Shown: piece by piece, positions 9,103 through 17,821 of the stretch | Position numbering within the stretch: the stretch's first letter is position 1 | How the letters are laid out: each line of letters opens with the position of its first letter | Assembly (NCBI RefSeq): GCF_014876185.1 | Contig: NZ_JADALJ010000001.1 | Location: forward strand, 2,027,501-2,091,500 | DNA: 64,000 nt | Source: Rufibacter sp. LB8 | GTDB lineage: Bacteria; Bacteroidota; Bacteroidia; Cytophagales; Hymenobacteraceae | Direction of reading: 5' to 3' | Program-made: the position numbers and the translations under genes | The notes under the pieces: model-generated | Database searches by the model: none | What the model was told of the DNA's origin: nothing | What the model saw: only the letters and a program-made list of their open reading frames with translations

Positions 9103-10344
9103 TTATTTATTCTTAAGTGATTGGTAAACGGCATCATAAGAGTCTATACCGCACAAATGGGAGAATCTCATAGAGTGCCCTCTAATATGATCATTCCCTA
9201 ACGCTATTTTAGGAAGGATTTTCTCTAAGACAGCATCATACTCAACATCTGTAAATGCTTTTACAACAGCAGAATTGTTTTCTTCTAATTGAAGAATTGA
9301 ATCTACGTCACCTACCTTGGTATTGCCTATTACAGGCACATTCATTGCCAGAAGTTCTGCCAACTTTGTAGGCGAGCATGCCTGTTTCGCAAAAGAAGGA
9401 ATGATGAAGAAAAGGGACAAATCTGAAAGGGCAATTAAATAGGGTACTTCCTTCTTAGTACCTTTCTTAACTATGATTCTGTCAGAAGGAAGACCTTTTC
9501 TTTCAGATGATTGAAGTGCTAAATGATGATCATTGTTGGCTATAATTAGAAACTTAGCCTCTGGTTTCTTAATCAAGAGTCTTTTAAAGACATCCATCAT
9601 TTCATCTGTCAGATAAGCTGGACCAAGGCTTCCTAAATAGTTCAAAATAAACTCACCTTTTTGAAGACCCAATGCTTCTCGCATTAACGCCAATTTTTCA
9701 GATTCTAACCTATCTCGATCATAAACATCAAAATCAGCGCAACAAGGAATGACGGCAATTGGGGCATCTATTTTCATACCCTTTTCCTGCCAACCGTTTA
9801 AAACTTGTTTCCCAGCCTCCGTTAAACTGATAATGTAATCAGCTTCTTCTAAAAAGTTTTTTTCCTTTCTTTTAAAATAATTATAAACAGATCTATGAAT
9901 TACATTATTATCAACATCAAATTGCTTGACCTCTTTCCTAGCATCTGGCCAAAAATCACGCATGTCAAAAATAAACTTTGTACCTAGCTTTCGCTTAAAA
10001 TGTAGGCCAATAAGTGATGCCATGTAGCTTCGGCAATGCAATACTTCAATTTTATTCTTATTAATGATAGCATGAGCTTTTAGTCTCATCTGAAAAATAT
10101 CAAAAACAGAAGAAAATACAGGAGGGCTATAGTGGTATTTTACAAAATGCCATTCAACCCCGGATTCTACAAACTTTTCTTTGAATTGATCAATTATATC
10201 TTGGCGTTCAATCTTTTCAGCAGTAAGCAATGTAATTTGGTGCCCTTTAGCTGCCAAGCCCATTAAGTAAGGAGCAATCTGAGATTGGCCAATATGATCA
10301 GTTATTCCATCATAACTAATATACAATACATTCATAATGTTCAT
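9103..10344 (-). CDS. glycosyltransferase family 4
   Basis: The 413-aa protein begins MNIMNVLYISYDGITDHIGQSQIAPYLMGL; initiation at the second Met (10335) is equally possible. An acceptor-binding N-terminal Rossmann half carries EVLHCRSYMASLIGL and FDMRDFWPDARKE. The C-terminal half has LGSLGPAYLTDEMMDVFKRLL and ACSPTKLAELLAMNVPVIGNTKVGD, which matches the GT4 donor site. It is predicted to act on a lipid-linked intermediate of the surface polysaccharide. The gap to the upstream gene (10345-10459) holds no gene. Confidence 0.82.
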   Translation of the reverse strand: MNIMNVLYISYDGITDHIGQSQIAPYLMGLAAKGHQITLLTAEKIERQDIIDQFKEKFVESGVEWHFVKYHYSPPVFSSVFDIFQMRLKAHAIINKNKIEVLHCRSYMASLIGLHFKRKLGTKFIFDMRDFWPDARKEVKQFDVDNNVIHRSVYNYFKRKEKNFLEEADYIISLTEAGKQVLNGWQEKGMKIDAPIAVIPCCADFDVYDRDRLESEKLALMREALGLQKGEFILNYLGSLGPAYLTDEMMDVFKRLLIKKPEAKFLIIANNDHHLALQSSERKGLPSDRIIVKKGTKKEVPYLIALSDLSLFFIIPSFAKQACSPTKLAELLAMNVPVIGNTKVGDVDSILQLEENNSAVVKAFTDVEYDAVLEKILPKIALGNDHIRGHSMRFSHLCGIDSYDAVYQSLKNK

Positions 10345-10459
10345 CTTAAATAGTCACTTACGCTAGAACAATGATCTACTGGATATAATTTCAAAGCTCT
10401 CAAACGCAGTGTAAGCTCAATCAATTGAAAAGCAGGTATTGTGCAATTCGGAATAATTA

Positions 10460-11665
10460 TTATTTTTGGCAAACTTCCTCTATAAGGTCGTACCATTCGG
10501 TTTTGATATTTTCAACTGAAAATTCAAGTGATCTAAGCATAGCAGCTCTACTTTTCTCATCAATCATTTCTTGATTGTCCAACAAGTTTTTGATAACATG
10601 TTCCCATGTGGTAATAGTCTCTACTTTATCTGCGTCAGGTATTGGCATTAAAAAGCCCGTCTTGGTCTCTTCAAAATCTACCCTATCTGGTTGATGACCG
10701 CCACTGCCCTCTAATACCACATATGCTCCCCCAGTGGGGCAATCACTAGCAATTACTGGCAAACCTTGGTTCATTGCCTCCAACATGACCAAAGGAAGAC
10801 CTTCAGATTTAGATGGAAAAACAAAAATATCACAGCCACTTAATACAGTATAAGGATTAACAAACCCTGTAAATACTATATCAGCGTTTACATCCCCTAT
10901 AGAAGAAGCAATGCGCAAGCTCATTGACTTCGCTATATTTTTTAATTCCTCTTCTAAGGGTCCGTTCCCAATAATTACCAACTGTAGTGTAGTAAACTTA
11001 CTTTTTAATTGTTGATATATATATAAAAGCGGCGCTTGGTTCTTGATGGGGTTTAACCGCCCTACTGTAACTAGTCTTTTATTTGTGTCAAGCTTTGCCT
11101 TATTAGCGATTGGCTTCTCAGGGTAAGCAATGAAATTGTTAATAAAGCCAATTTTCCCTTTCGGGATCTCAAATAGCTCGCCTAATTCAGTCATTAAGGC
11201 TTCATTTACAGCTATTACTTTATCAAATCTATTATAAATTAACTTAACAAATTTTCTTAATTTTAATAAAAGTCGGTTCTGAAAATTACCTTTTATACTA
11301 ATGTGGCCTATTGATATAGTTTTGCTATCAGCCCCAGAAAGTATATTCACCAAGTCTGCGCTCCATAAATTACTAATGGTTATATCAATACTGTATTCTC
11401 TTTTAATATCCCTAAGTCTTGAAATCTTTTTAGGATAATCAGTTAACTTTTTGAGTATAGAACCACCATGTGGCGAATTCAATGATAAAATTTTATTACT
11501 ATTCTTAAAGACATGTGGCTCACCAAAAGCGTCATAAGAGCACTCAAAAACATTATACTTTTCAGCAAGGATTTTGCCTATTTCAAATACCATTTTTTGA
11601 GCTCCCCCTTCAGTAAAAGTAGGAATTAACAATAAAATATTCTTTCTTCTCTCCTGCATTACCAC
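10460..11665 (-). CDS. glycosyltransferase family 4
   Basis: The 401-aa protein has a canonical GT4 architecture. The N-terminus has LLLIPTFTEGGAQKMVFEIGKIL with the GGAQ loop. The domain linker is followed by VTVGRLNPIKNQAPLLY. The E(x7)E motif is clear in KSEGLPLVMLEAMNQGLPVIA near residue 300. It is a cytoplasmic, membrane-associated sugar transferase of the polysaccharide pathway. Start choice MVMQERRKN versus the internal Met at codon 3 is not decided. The neighbours on both sides are GT4 genes of the same strand. AT-rich composition supports shared ancestry of the run as a transferred block. Confidence 0.87.
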   Translation of the reverse strand: MVMQERRKNILLLIPTFTEGGAQKMVFEIGKILAEKYNVFECSYDAFGEPHVFKNSNKILSLNSPHGGSILKKLTDYPKKISRLRDIKREYSIDITISNLWSADLVNILSGADSKTISIGHISIKGNFQNRLLLKLRKFVKLIYNRFDKVIAVNEALMTELGELFEIPKGKIGFINNFIAYPEKPIANKAKLDTNKRLVTVGRLNPIKNQAPLLYIYQQLKSKFTTLQLVIIGNGPLEEELKNIAKSMSLRIASSIGDVNADIVFTGFVNPYTVLSGCDIFVFPSKSEGLPLVMLEAMNQGLPVIASDCPTGGAYVVLEGSGGHQPDRVDFEETKTGFLMPIPDADKVETITTWEHVIKNLLDNQEMIDEKSRAAMLRSLEFSVENIKTEWYDLIEEVCQK

Positions 11666-11727
11666 AATAAAAACAGCTACTTATTAGCTTTTTAACAAAA
11701 CACATTTTTTAACAAAGATCCAGTCCA

Positions 11728-12810
11728 TCATTGATCACTAAAGTAAAATTCAGTTAATTTTTTAAGGTAAAGATCCTTTTGGTATAATCTACTAACGTCA
11801 TGCCCTTTTGCAGATAATTCTACCATTTTCCGTTTGTCAGTTACAAAATCTTCAATGACTTGGCACAAACTCCCGGGTTTAAAAGGATCAAAATAAACCG
11901 CAATTCCCGCTGTTATTTCTCTAAGCACAGGTAGATCAGAAACAATCACTGGTAAACCAACAGCCATTGCTTCAGCAACTGCTATTCCAAATCCTTCAGT
12001 TTTTGATGAAAGGATAAAGGCGTCGTAGGCAGGCAAAATTGCGGCTACATTGGTAACTGACCCTTTAAAATATATATTGGAAACCTGCTTGTTCCTACAC
12101 TGCTCTTTCAAACTTTCTAATAAAGCGCCCTTCCCGTAAACATCTAACGTTATATGCTCTTGCAAAGGACTACTTAATTGAGAAAAAGCTTCAATTATTA
12201 CTTTATAATTTTTGTCCTCCTTTAAATTCCCTACAGCAACAAGCTTGCATTTGCCTTCCTCAATTCTTGCAGGTCTGTAATTAGAATAAAAGGCATCTTC
12301 AATATAGTTATGTAAGATGTGGGCATTTTTATTGATTCCTACGTGGACTGCCAGGTTGTCTTTTACACCTTTTGATACACAAAGTGTTGTAATGGCCGGA
12401 TAATACGTAAACTTATCTAACAATCTTGCATAAACAGGATAGTTAGCCCCTTCAGATCCATAAATTAAGGCATGGTATGAGTTAATTAGCTTTACATTTC
12501 TGGGAGTAGCTATTCTAGACACAATGCTTGACCAAAACAAATTTGCATGTACTACATCTGCCGCAGATGCCTTTATTATCTTCTTTACTTCAAATGCTAC
12601 ACCAGGTATAGAATGATACCACTTTAAATTTAGAAAATGCACCTTCACCCCCTGCAACTCTAATTCAAATTCATTAAGAGGCTTTAGACTGATAATAACA
12701 TGATTAAACTCAGCTAATGAATTTACAACCCCAATTAATAAGGTTTCAGCACCACCGCGTCCAAGAGAATCAATGATATGAACTATTACTTTACGTTTCA
12801 TCAATTCCAC
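11728..12810 (-). CDS. glycosyltransferase family 4
   Basis: The 360-aa protein has the GT4 hallmarks HIIDSLGRGGAETLLIGVVNSL at the N-terminus, LVAVGNLKEDKNYKVIIEAF in the donor domain, and KTEGFGIAVAEAMAVGLPVIVSD carrying the E(x7)E motif near residue 285. MELMKRKVI may start at the first Met or at codon 4. It is predicted to extend the lipid-linked repeat unit using a nucleotide-sugar. The gene follows the flippase gene by about 105 bases of AT-rich DNA with no feature that I could identify. Confidence 0.87.
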   Translation of the reverse strand: MELMKRKVIVHIIDSLGRGGAETLLIGVVNSLAEFNHVIISLKPLNEFELELQGVKVHFLNLKWYHSIPGVAFEVKKIIKASAADVVHANLFWSSIVSRIATPRNVKLINSYHALIYGSEGANYPVYARLLDKFTYYPAITTLCVSKGVKDNLAVHVGINKNAHILHNYIEDAFYSNYRPARIEEGKCKLVAVGNLKEDKNYKVIIEAFSQLSSPLQEHITLDVYGKGALLESLKEQCRNKQVSNIYFKGSVTNVAAILPAYDAFILSSKTEGFGIAVAEAMAVGLPVIVSDLPVLREITAGIAVYFDPFKPGSLCQVIEDFVTDKRKMVELSAKGHDVSRLYQKDLYLKKLTEFYFSDQ

Positions 12811-12915
12811 CTAATAAAAACATTGCCATTTGACACAAATCCACTACCATTAATCAATTTCAATCTTTATTTTCCTAGATATCAATAAATAAAAGCATGC
12901 ATGTATAATACGTAT

Positions 12916-14352
12916 CTAATTTAGATGATTCACAATTTTTTTGAACAAATCTCTATTATAAAGAAAAAATGCCAAAAAAAACAAAACGCCTTCTGTAAAA
13001 TGAACTATCTCAATATTACTTCCAAAATGGTCGTATATAACAATATAGTTCAATATCACCATTACAAATGTCAACAAAACTAAAGGCATTTGATACTGCA
13101 GTGGAAAGCTATTATAACCTAGCAACTTATCAATTAAATAAGCAGATACACCTTGTGTAATTTTGCTTAAGACGACAGCTACAAATATAGCTCCTATACC
13201 AATGTGTCCTACAAGGATAAGCGCACTTGAAACTCCAACCACCAACGAAGCAACATTGATTAAAGGAAGAAACTTCGTCATTTTATAAAATGACGCATTG
13301 AATGTATAAATCAAATCATATGATCTTCCAAAAACTGTTAACGCTAATACAGGAATATAATAAATCGCTCCATAATACGTAGGATTTGCAACAATCCTTA
13401 TTACCGGATCGACCACCATAATGACTCCCCAAATTGAGGTTAAACTAACAATCAGAACTCCACTCAATCCATTATGCACTATATTGATTTTCCCAATACT
13501 ATTTTCTGAAACCGCTTTGTACATTGATGGAGTTACAGAATTCCAGTAAGACTGAATAAGAATACGTATTGGGCTTACCACTACTAAACTAAAAGCGTAA
13601 ATTCCTACAATTTTCAAATCAAAATACTGATTCATTAAAAACCTATCTGCCGTTTCAGAGAGATTCGAAATAAAAAAAATCAATACAAACGGGTATGCAT
13701 AATTAAAAATATTTTTTGCAATTTTAGCATCAAAACCAACCCCTATTTTTTTAAATAATAATAAGTAAAAAGGAATCGACATTAGTAATGTCCCAATTGC
13801 TTTTCCGGTCACCCCCCCAAGTGCTCCATTCTTCAGGATAACAATACCAATAATGCCTCCAATGGTGCTACCAAAAAAAGGAGCAAGAGAAACAAACATT
13901 ACTTGCTTCAAATTCTCCGAGACACGGTAATATTGAAAAATGATTTGATTCAGTGATAATACAACTGCATTTGAATATATATACCAACCATATTTTTTAA
14001 ATGGTAAATTATTTTCCCAAAGAGAATTAAAAATATATTCACCTCCAAACAAGAAAATCATCACAAAAATTAGCCCAATACCTAGAATGGACAAAAGCAC
14101 GGTACTTAAAAGTCTTGCAATGCCATTATTTAGGTTTAAATAATCAAAGTAGTAGACTGAAAATGCGCTTTGCATCCCAAACGTAATAAGTACTAACAAA
14201 TAACTCTCCATGACTCCAGCAAGGGATACTATCCCATAATCTGCAGCTGTTAAGTACTGGGTATATATAGGAAGTAGTACGAAAGAGGAAACTAGAGGTA
14301 TAAATCCTAGAAGGGTATATATCCCTGTGTTTTTCATTAACTTAAAATTCAT
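12916..14352 (-). CDS. Wzx-like polysaccharide flippase (MOP superfamily)
   Basis: The 478-aa protein is very hydrophobic, with about 12 to 14 membrane segments. It begins MKNTGIYTLLGFIPLVSSFVLLPIYTQYLTAADYGIVSL, which matches the N-terminus of oligosaccharide flippases: the LPIYTQYLT and YGIVSL blocks resemble those of the RfbX/Wzx family. It is predicted to move undecaprenyl-linked repeat units to the periplasm. It lies in the middle of the glycosyltransferase run, and together with the Wzy-like protein at 3118-4503 it suggests a Wzx/Wzy-type pathway. No initiating phosphoglycosyltransferase, Wza or Wzc homologue is present in the window, so those must be elsewhere. Confidence 0.85.
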   Translation of the reverse strand: MNFKLMKNTGIYTLLGFIPLVSSFVLLPIYTQYLTAADYGIVSLAGVMESYLLVLITFGMQSAFSVYYFDYLNLNNGIARLLSTVLLSILGIGLIFVMIFLFGGEYIFNSLWENNLPFKKYGWYIYSNAVVLSLNQIIFQYYRVSENLKQVMFVSLAPFFGSTIGGIIGIVILKNGALGGVTGKAIGTLLMSIPFYLLLFKKIGVGFDAKIAKNIFNYAYPFVLIFFISNLSETADRFLMNQYFDLKIVGIYAFSLVVVSPIRILIQSYWNSVTPSMYKAVSENSIGKINIVHNGLSGVLIVSLTSIWGVIMVVDPVIRIVANPTYYGAIYYIPVLALTVFGRSYDLIYTFNASFYKMTKFLPLINVASLVVGVSSALILVGHIGIGAIFVAVVLSKITQGVSAYLIDKLLGYNSFPLQYQMPLVLLTFVMVILNYIVIYDHFGSNIEIVHFTEGVLFFLAFFLYNRDLFKKIVNHLN

Positions 14353-14399
14353 ATATCGATATAAGATATCCTCGATTCAGACTTACTGACTCAACATGC

Positions 14400-15320
14400 T
14401 TAAATTTTAACATCTGGGTAGTAAACGCTTAAGGAAGTGGATATTAAAGTATATAGCTTATATCTAACTTTTTGGGGAAATAAATGATTCAACAATTCTT
14501 TATCCACAATATCAACCCACTCCTTTTTAGCAAAAAGATTATAGACACCTCTCTTTAGAAGGCTAGGCGGGGCAATTTGATATCTGTTGAATTCACGCAC
14601 AAAATCTGGCTTTATAGCGGCATATCTAGTTTGCGCTTTCCTATACTCTCTCTGTCTATGAATAAAGGATTTAAAAGTAATAAAATCATCATGCCATGCA
14701 ATCACATCTGGCCTGAAATAAACAGGAAAATTGGCATAATAGGCTCTTATTGCTAAATCAAAATCTTCATTATCATTGAGATTTTCATCAAATCCCTCCA
14801 AAAGGAAGAACATTTTTTTAGGTATTGAGAAGTTAGCGGCTGTAAGAAATAAATTTTCTTTGGATAAAGGACCTTGTTTATTTAAATAATTCACATGCCA
14901 TATTCTACTTCTAAAAGCTTTATACTTTTGTATATCTGTACTTGCAACAGCAAGATCCTCAGGAACACTCCCTACAACTATAGTACCCTCTAATTCTTCT
15001 TGGTATTTAATATGCTTTTCCACACAATTGGGCGTTAAACGCATATCATCATCAAAAAAAATCAACAATCCATTCTCAGCAGCTCTAGCACCTGTATTCC
15101 TAACAGCACTTCTACCTTTGTTAACTTGATTTATGAGTTCAATTTTTAAAGGTAACTTACGAATAAGACTTTGCACCACCTCTATAGTGCTATCAGTAGA
15201 GCCATCATTCACAATAATTACATTAAAATTTCGTACACTTTGTAGAGTAAGACTCTCCAGAATCGTCCTAATTTTGTTCGCACCATTGTAGGTAGAAATC
15301 ACTACACTTACACTTTCCAT
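14400..15320 (-). CDS. glycosyltransferase family 2 (GT-A fold)
   Basis: The 306-aa protein begins with the GT2 nucleotide-sugar site SVVISTYNGANKIRTILESL and VIIVNDGSTDSTIEVV. It has a DxD-type metal motif in LIFFDDDMRLTP near residue 95 and an acceptor region ANFSIPKKMFFLLEGFDENLNDNEDFDLAIRAYY with the conserved ED near residue 185. No C-terminal membrane segment is evident, so it is probably a soluble or peripheral transferase in repeat-unit assembly. It is the first gene of the AT-rich leftward run and is separated from the upstream UDP-sugar genes by a strong hairpin terminator at 15369-15421. Confidence 0.87.
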   Translation of the reverse strand: MESVSVVISTYNGANKIRTILESLTLQSVRNFNVIIVNDGSTDSTIEVVQSLIRKLPLKIELINQVNKGRSAVRNTGARAAENGLLIFFDDDMRLTPNCVEKHIKYQEELEGTIVVGSVPEDLAVASTDIQKYKAFRSRIWHVNYLNKQGPLSKENLFLTAANFSIPKKMFFLLEGFDENLNDNEDFDLAIRAYYANFPVYFRPDVIAWHDDFITFKSFIHRQREYRKAQTRYAAIKPDFVREFNRYQIAPPSLLKRGVYNLFAKKEWVDIVDKELLNHLFPQKVRYKLYTLISTSLSVYYPDVKI

Positions 15321-15368
15321 AATAAATAAAGAAACTGTTATAAGTCTATTATTAATGTTATTTTTCTA

Positions 15369-15421
15369 AAATTTAAAACCTCAGCCCATACTTTAAAAGT
15401 ATGGGCTGAGGTTTTAAATTT
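15369..15421 (-). terminator. strong hairpin terminator after the UDP-xylose synthase gene
   Basis: A near-perfect inverted repeat has arms that include AACCTCAGCCCATACTTT and its complement, with A/T tracts on both sides. It works in either direction. It lies 19 bases beyond the stop of the leftward gene at 15440-16414, so transcripts of that pair probably end or are attenuated here before the GT2 gene. Confidence 0.85.
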
Positions 15422-15439
15422 AAAGTCCTTAAACAGCAC

Positions 15440-16414
15440 TTAGAACTCTCTTGCTTCAACAGGAGCTGTATTAACGTGCTCTTTAAAGTAATCCAATGTC
15501 CTCTTTAACCCTTCTGATCTAGATACTTGCGGTTCCCAGCCTAAAATCTCCTTGGCCTTGGAAATGTCCGGTCTCCGTTTTTGGGGATCATTCTCCGGAA
15601 GTGGTTGGTAGCCTAGTTTCAGGTCTACGCCTGTCAATTTGCAGATTTCCTCTGCAAATTCTTTGATAGTTACCTCAGAAGGATTTCCAATATTGACTGG
15701 CAATGCATAGTCACTCAATAAAAGCCTATAAATGCCATCAACCAAATCATCTACGTAGCAGAATGATCTGGTCTGGGAGCCATCTCCAAAAATAGAAAGC
15801 TCCTCACCACGCAAGGCTTGGCTCATGAAAGCCGGTAGAACGCGACCATCGTTGAGTCGCATTCTTGGCCCATAGGTGTTGAAGATACGCACAATGCGGG
15901 TTTCTAATCCATGATGCATGTGATAGGCCATGGTAATAGCTTCTTGAAAGCGTTTTGCTTCATCATAGCATCCCCGCGGTCCTACCGGGTTTACATTACC
16001 CCAATACTCCTCTACTTGCGGGTGCACCTCTGGATCTCCGTAGACTTCTGACGTAGAAGCAATCAACATTCTAGCTTTCTTGGCCTTAGCTAATCCAAGC
16101 AGATTATGAGTTCCTAATGACCCTACTTTTAAGGTTTGGATGGGGATCTTCAAATAATCTATGGGCGAAGCAGGCGACGCAAAATGAAGGATGTAATCTA
16201 AATGCCCTGGTACATGGACAAACTTGGAAACGTCATGGTTATAAAATTCAAAATTCTCCAGCTTGAACAAGTGCTCAATATTCTTTAAATCCCCCGTAAT
16301 GAGGTTGTCCATGGCAATGACATGATACCCTTCTTTAATGAATTTATCGCATAAGTGGGAACCTAAAAAACCAGCACCACCCGTTATCAATACTCTTTTC
16401 ATAGTTTCAGGCAT
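15440..16414 (-). CDS. UDP-glucuronate decarboxylase (UDP-xylose synthase, SDR family)
   Basis: The 324-aa extended SDR protein has the NAD-binding motif [10 protein letters not shown] at the N-terminus, the [11 protein letters not shown] block and STSEVYGDP. The catalytic Tyr-Lys pair lies in [10 protein letters not shown] near residue 150, and [17 protein letters not shown] follows. These are characteristic of UXS enzymes, which convert UDP-glucuronate to UDP-xylose. The gene starts only one base after the stop of the UDP-glucose dehydrogenase gene, which makes UDP-glucuronate, so the pair encodes two consecutive steps. Initiation could also be at the Met at codon 5. Composition is closer to the rest of the genome than to the glycosyltransferase run. 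Confidence 0.9.
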   Translation of the reverse strand: MPETMKRVLITGGAGFLGSHLCDKFIKEGYHVIAMDNLITGDLKNIEHLFKLENFEFYNHDVSKFVHVPGHLDYILHFASPASPIDYLKIPIQTLKVGSLGTHNLLGLAKAKKARMLIASTSEVYGDPEVHPQVEEYWGNVNPVGPRGCYDEAKRFQEAITMAYHMHHGLETRIVRIFNTYGPRMRLNDGRVLPAFMSQALRGEELSIFGDGSQTRSFCYVDDLVDGIYRLLLSDYALPVNIGNPSEVTIKEFAEEICKLTGVDLKLGYQPLPENDPQKRRPDISKAKEILGWEPQVSRSEGLKRTLDYFKEHVNTAPVEAREF

Positions 16415-16415
16415 A

Positions 16416-17768
16416 TTAGTTTGTCATCTCAGTCAGGGGTTGCACCTCCTGTACGCCAATGCCATAATAGCAAAAGCCTAAAGTTTGCATTTCTTTGGCA
16501 TCATAGATATTCCGGCCGTCAATGATGACTTTATTCTTTAATAATTTACCTATCACTGAGAAGTTGGGGGACCGAAACTCTGGCCACTCTGTCACAATTA
16601 ACAAAGCATCTGCATCAATCAGAGCTTCGTATTCATCCTTCGCATAAGAGACATTTTCCTTTTCCCCTAACATGTGCTGTGCTTCCTTAATGGCAACAGG
16701 ATCATACGCCTTCACTTTGGCTCCTTCTGCTAATAGCTTCTCAATGATGACAAGTGAAGGAGCTTCACGCATATCATCTGTTTTAGGCTTGAAAGACAAA
16801 CCCCATAAGGCAAATGTCTTACCGGCCAATTCTCCCTTAAAGTGTTTCTTCACTTTGCTAAAGAGCACCTCTTTCTGGTTTTCATTAACGGATTCCACGG
16901 CTTGAAGAATCTGCATTTGATATCCATTCTCTGAGGCTGTCTTGATTAAAGCTTTCACGTCTTTAGGAAAACAGGAGCCGCCATACCCAATGCCAGGGTA
17001 TATAAATTTATTGCCAATACGTGTATCAGAGCCAATTCCCCGGCGAACCATGTTCACATCCGCTCCCATGATCTCACATAGGTTAGCTATGTCGTTCATG
17101 AAGCTGATTTTGGTAGCCAACATAGAATTAGCAGCGTACTTAGTCATTTCTGCGGAGGGAACATCCATAAAAATGATGGGGTGGCCGTTTAACAAGAAAG
17201 GCTTGTACAGACGCTGCATCACTTCTTCGGCTTTTTCAGACTCCACTCCAATCACAATGCGGTCTGGCTTCAAGAAGTCTTCAATAGCAGCACCTTCTTT
17301 CAAGAACTCAGGGTTAGAGGCAACGTCAAACTGTAAAGCCGATTGGCGCTTCTGAAGTTCTTCTGTCACTGCCTGTTTCACTTTATTAGCGGTACCTACG
17401 GGCACAGTGCTCTTGGTTACAACTACCAAGTAGCCATCCATGTGTTGTCCAATCTCACGGGCTACACCAAGCACATATTTTAAGTCTGCGCTGCCGTCCT
17501 CGCCTGGAGGAGTACCCACTGCAATAAATGCAGCATCACAGCCTTTAATGGCTGTTGCTAAATCTGTTGAGAATTGTAGACGCTCTTTAGACACATTACG
17601 AAGCACCATTTCTTCCAATCCTGGCTCATAAATGGGTAGAATCCCTTGTCTGAGGTCTTCAATTTTCTTGACGTTCACGTCAATACACGTCACATCAATG
17701 CCTACTTCAGCAAAGCAGGTACCAGTTACCAGACCAACATAACCTGTTCCTACTACAGCAATTTTCAT
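16416..17768 (-). CDS. ugd: UDP-glucose 6-dehydrogenase
   Basis: The 450-aa protein oxidises UDP-glucose to UDP-glucuronate with two NAD+. It has the N-terminal Rossmann motif [33 protein letters not shown], the lysine block ([21 protein letters not shown]) and the catalytic Cys in [10 protein letters not shown] near residue 265. The C-terminal UDP-binding domain includes [18 protein letters not shown]. Length is normal for the family. It is directly upstream of the UXS gene and presumably in one transcript with it, feeding UDP-GlcA and UDP-xylose to the surface polysaccharide made by the adjacent transferases. Confidence 0.95.
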   Translation of the reverse strand: MKIAVVGTGYVGLVTGTCFAEVGIDVTCIDVNVKKIEDLRQGILPIYEPGLEEMVLRNVSKERLQFSTDLATAIKGCDAAFIAVGTPPGEDGSADLKYVLGVAREIGQHMDGYLVVVTKSTVPVGTANKVKQAVTEELQKRQSALQFDVASNPEFLKEGAAIEDFLKPDRIVIGVESEKAEEVMQRLYKPFLLNGHPIIFMDVPSAEMTKYAANSMLATKISFMNDIANLCEIMGADVNMVRRGIGSDTRIGNKFIYPGIGYGGSCFPKDVKALIKTASENGYQMQILQAVESVNENQKEVLFSKVKKHFKGELAGKTFALWGLSFKPKTDDMREAPSLVIIEKLLAEGAKVKAYDPVAIKEAQHMLGEKENVSYAKDEYEALIDADALLIVTEWPEFRSPNFSVIGKLLKNKVIIDGRNIYDAKEMQTLGFCYYGIGVQEVQPLTEMTN

Positions 17769-17821
17769 GCGTTAATTTTTATATCAATTACTATTAAGTT
17801 CTATCTAGGCTACCTTGCCAT

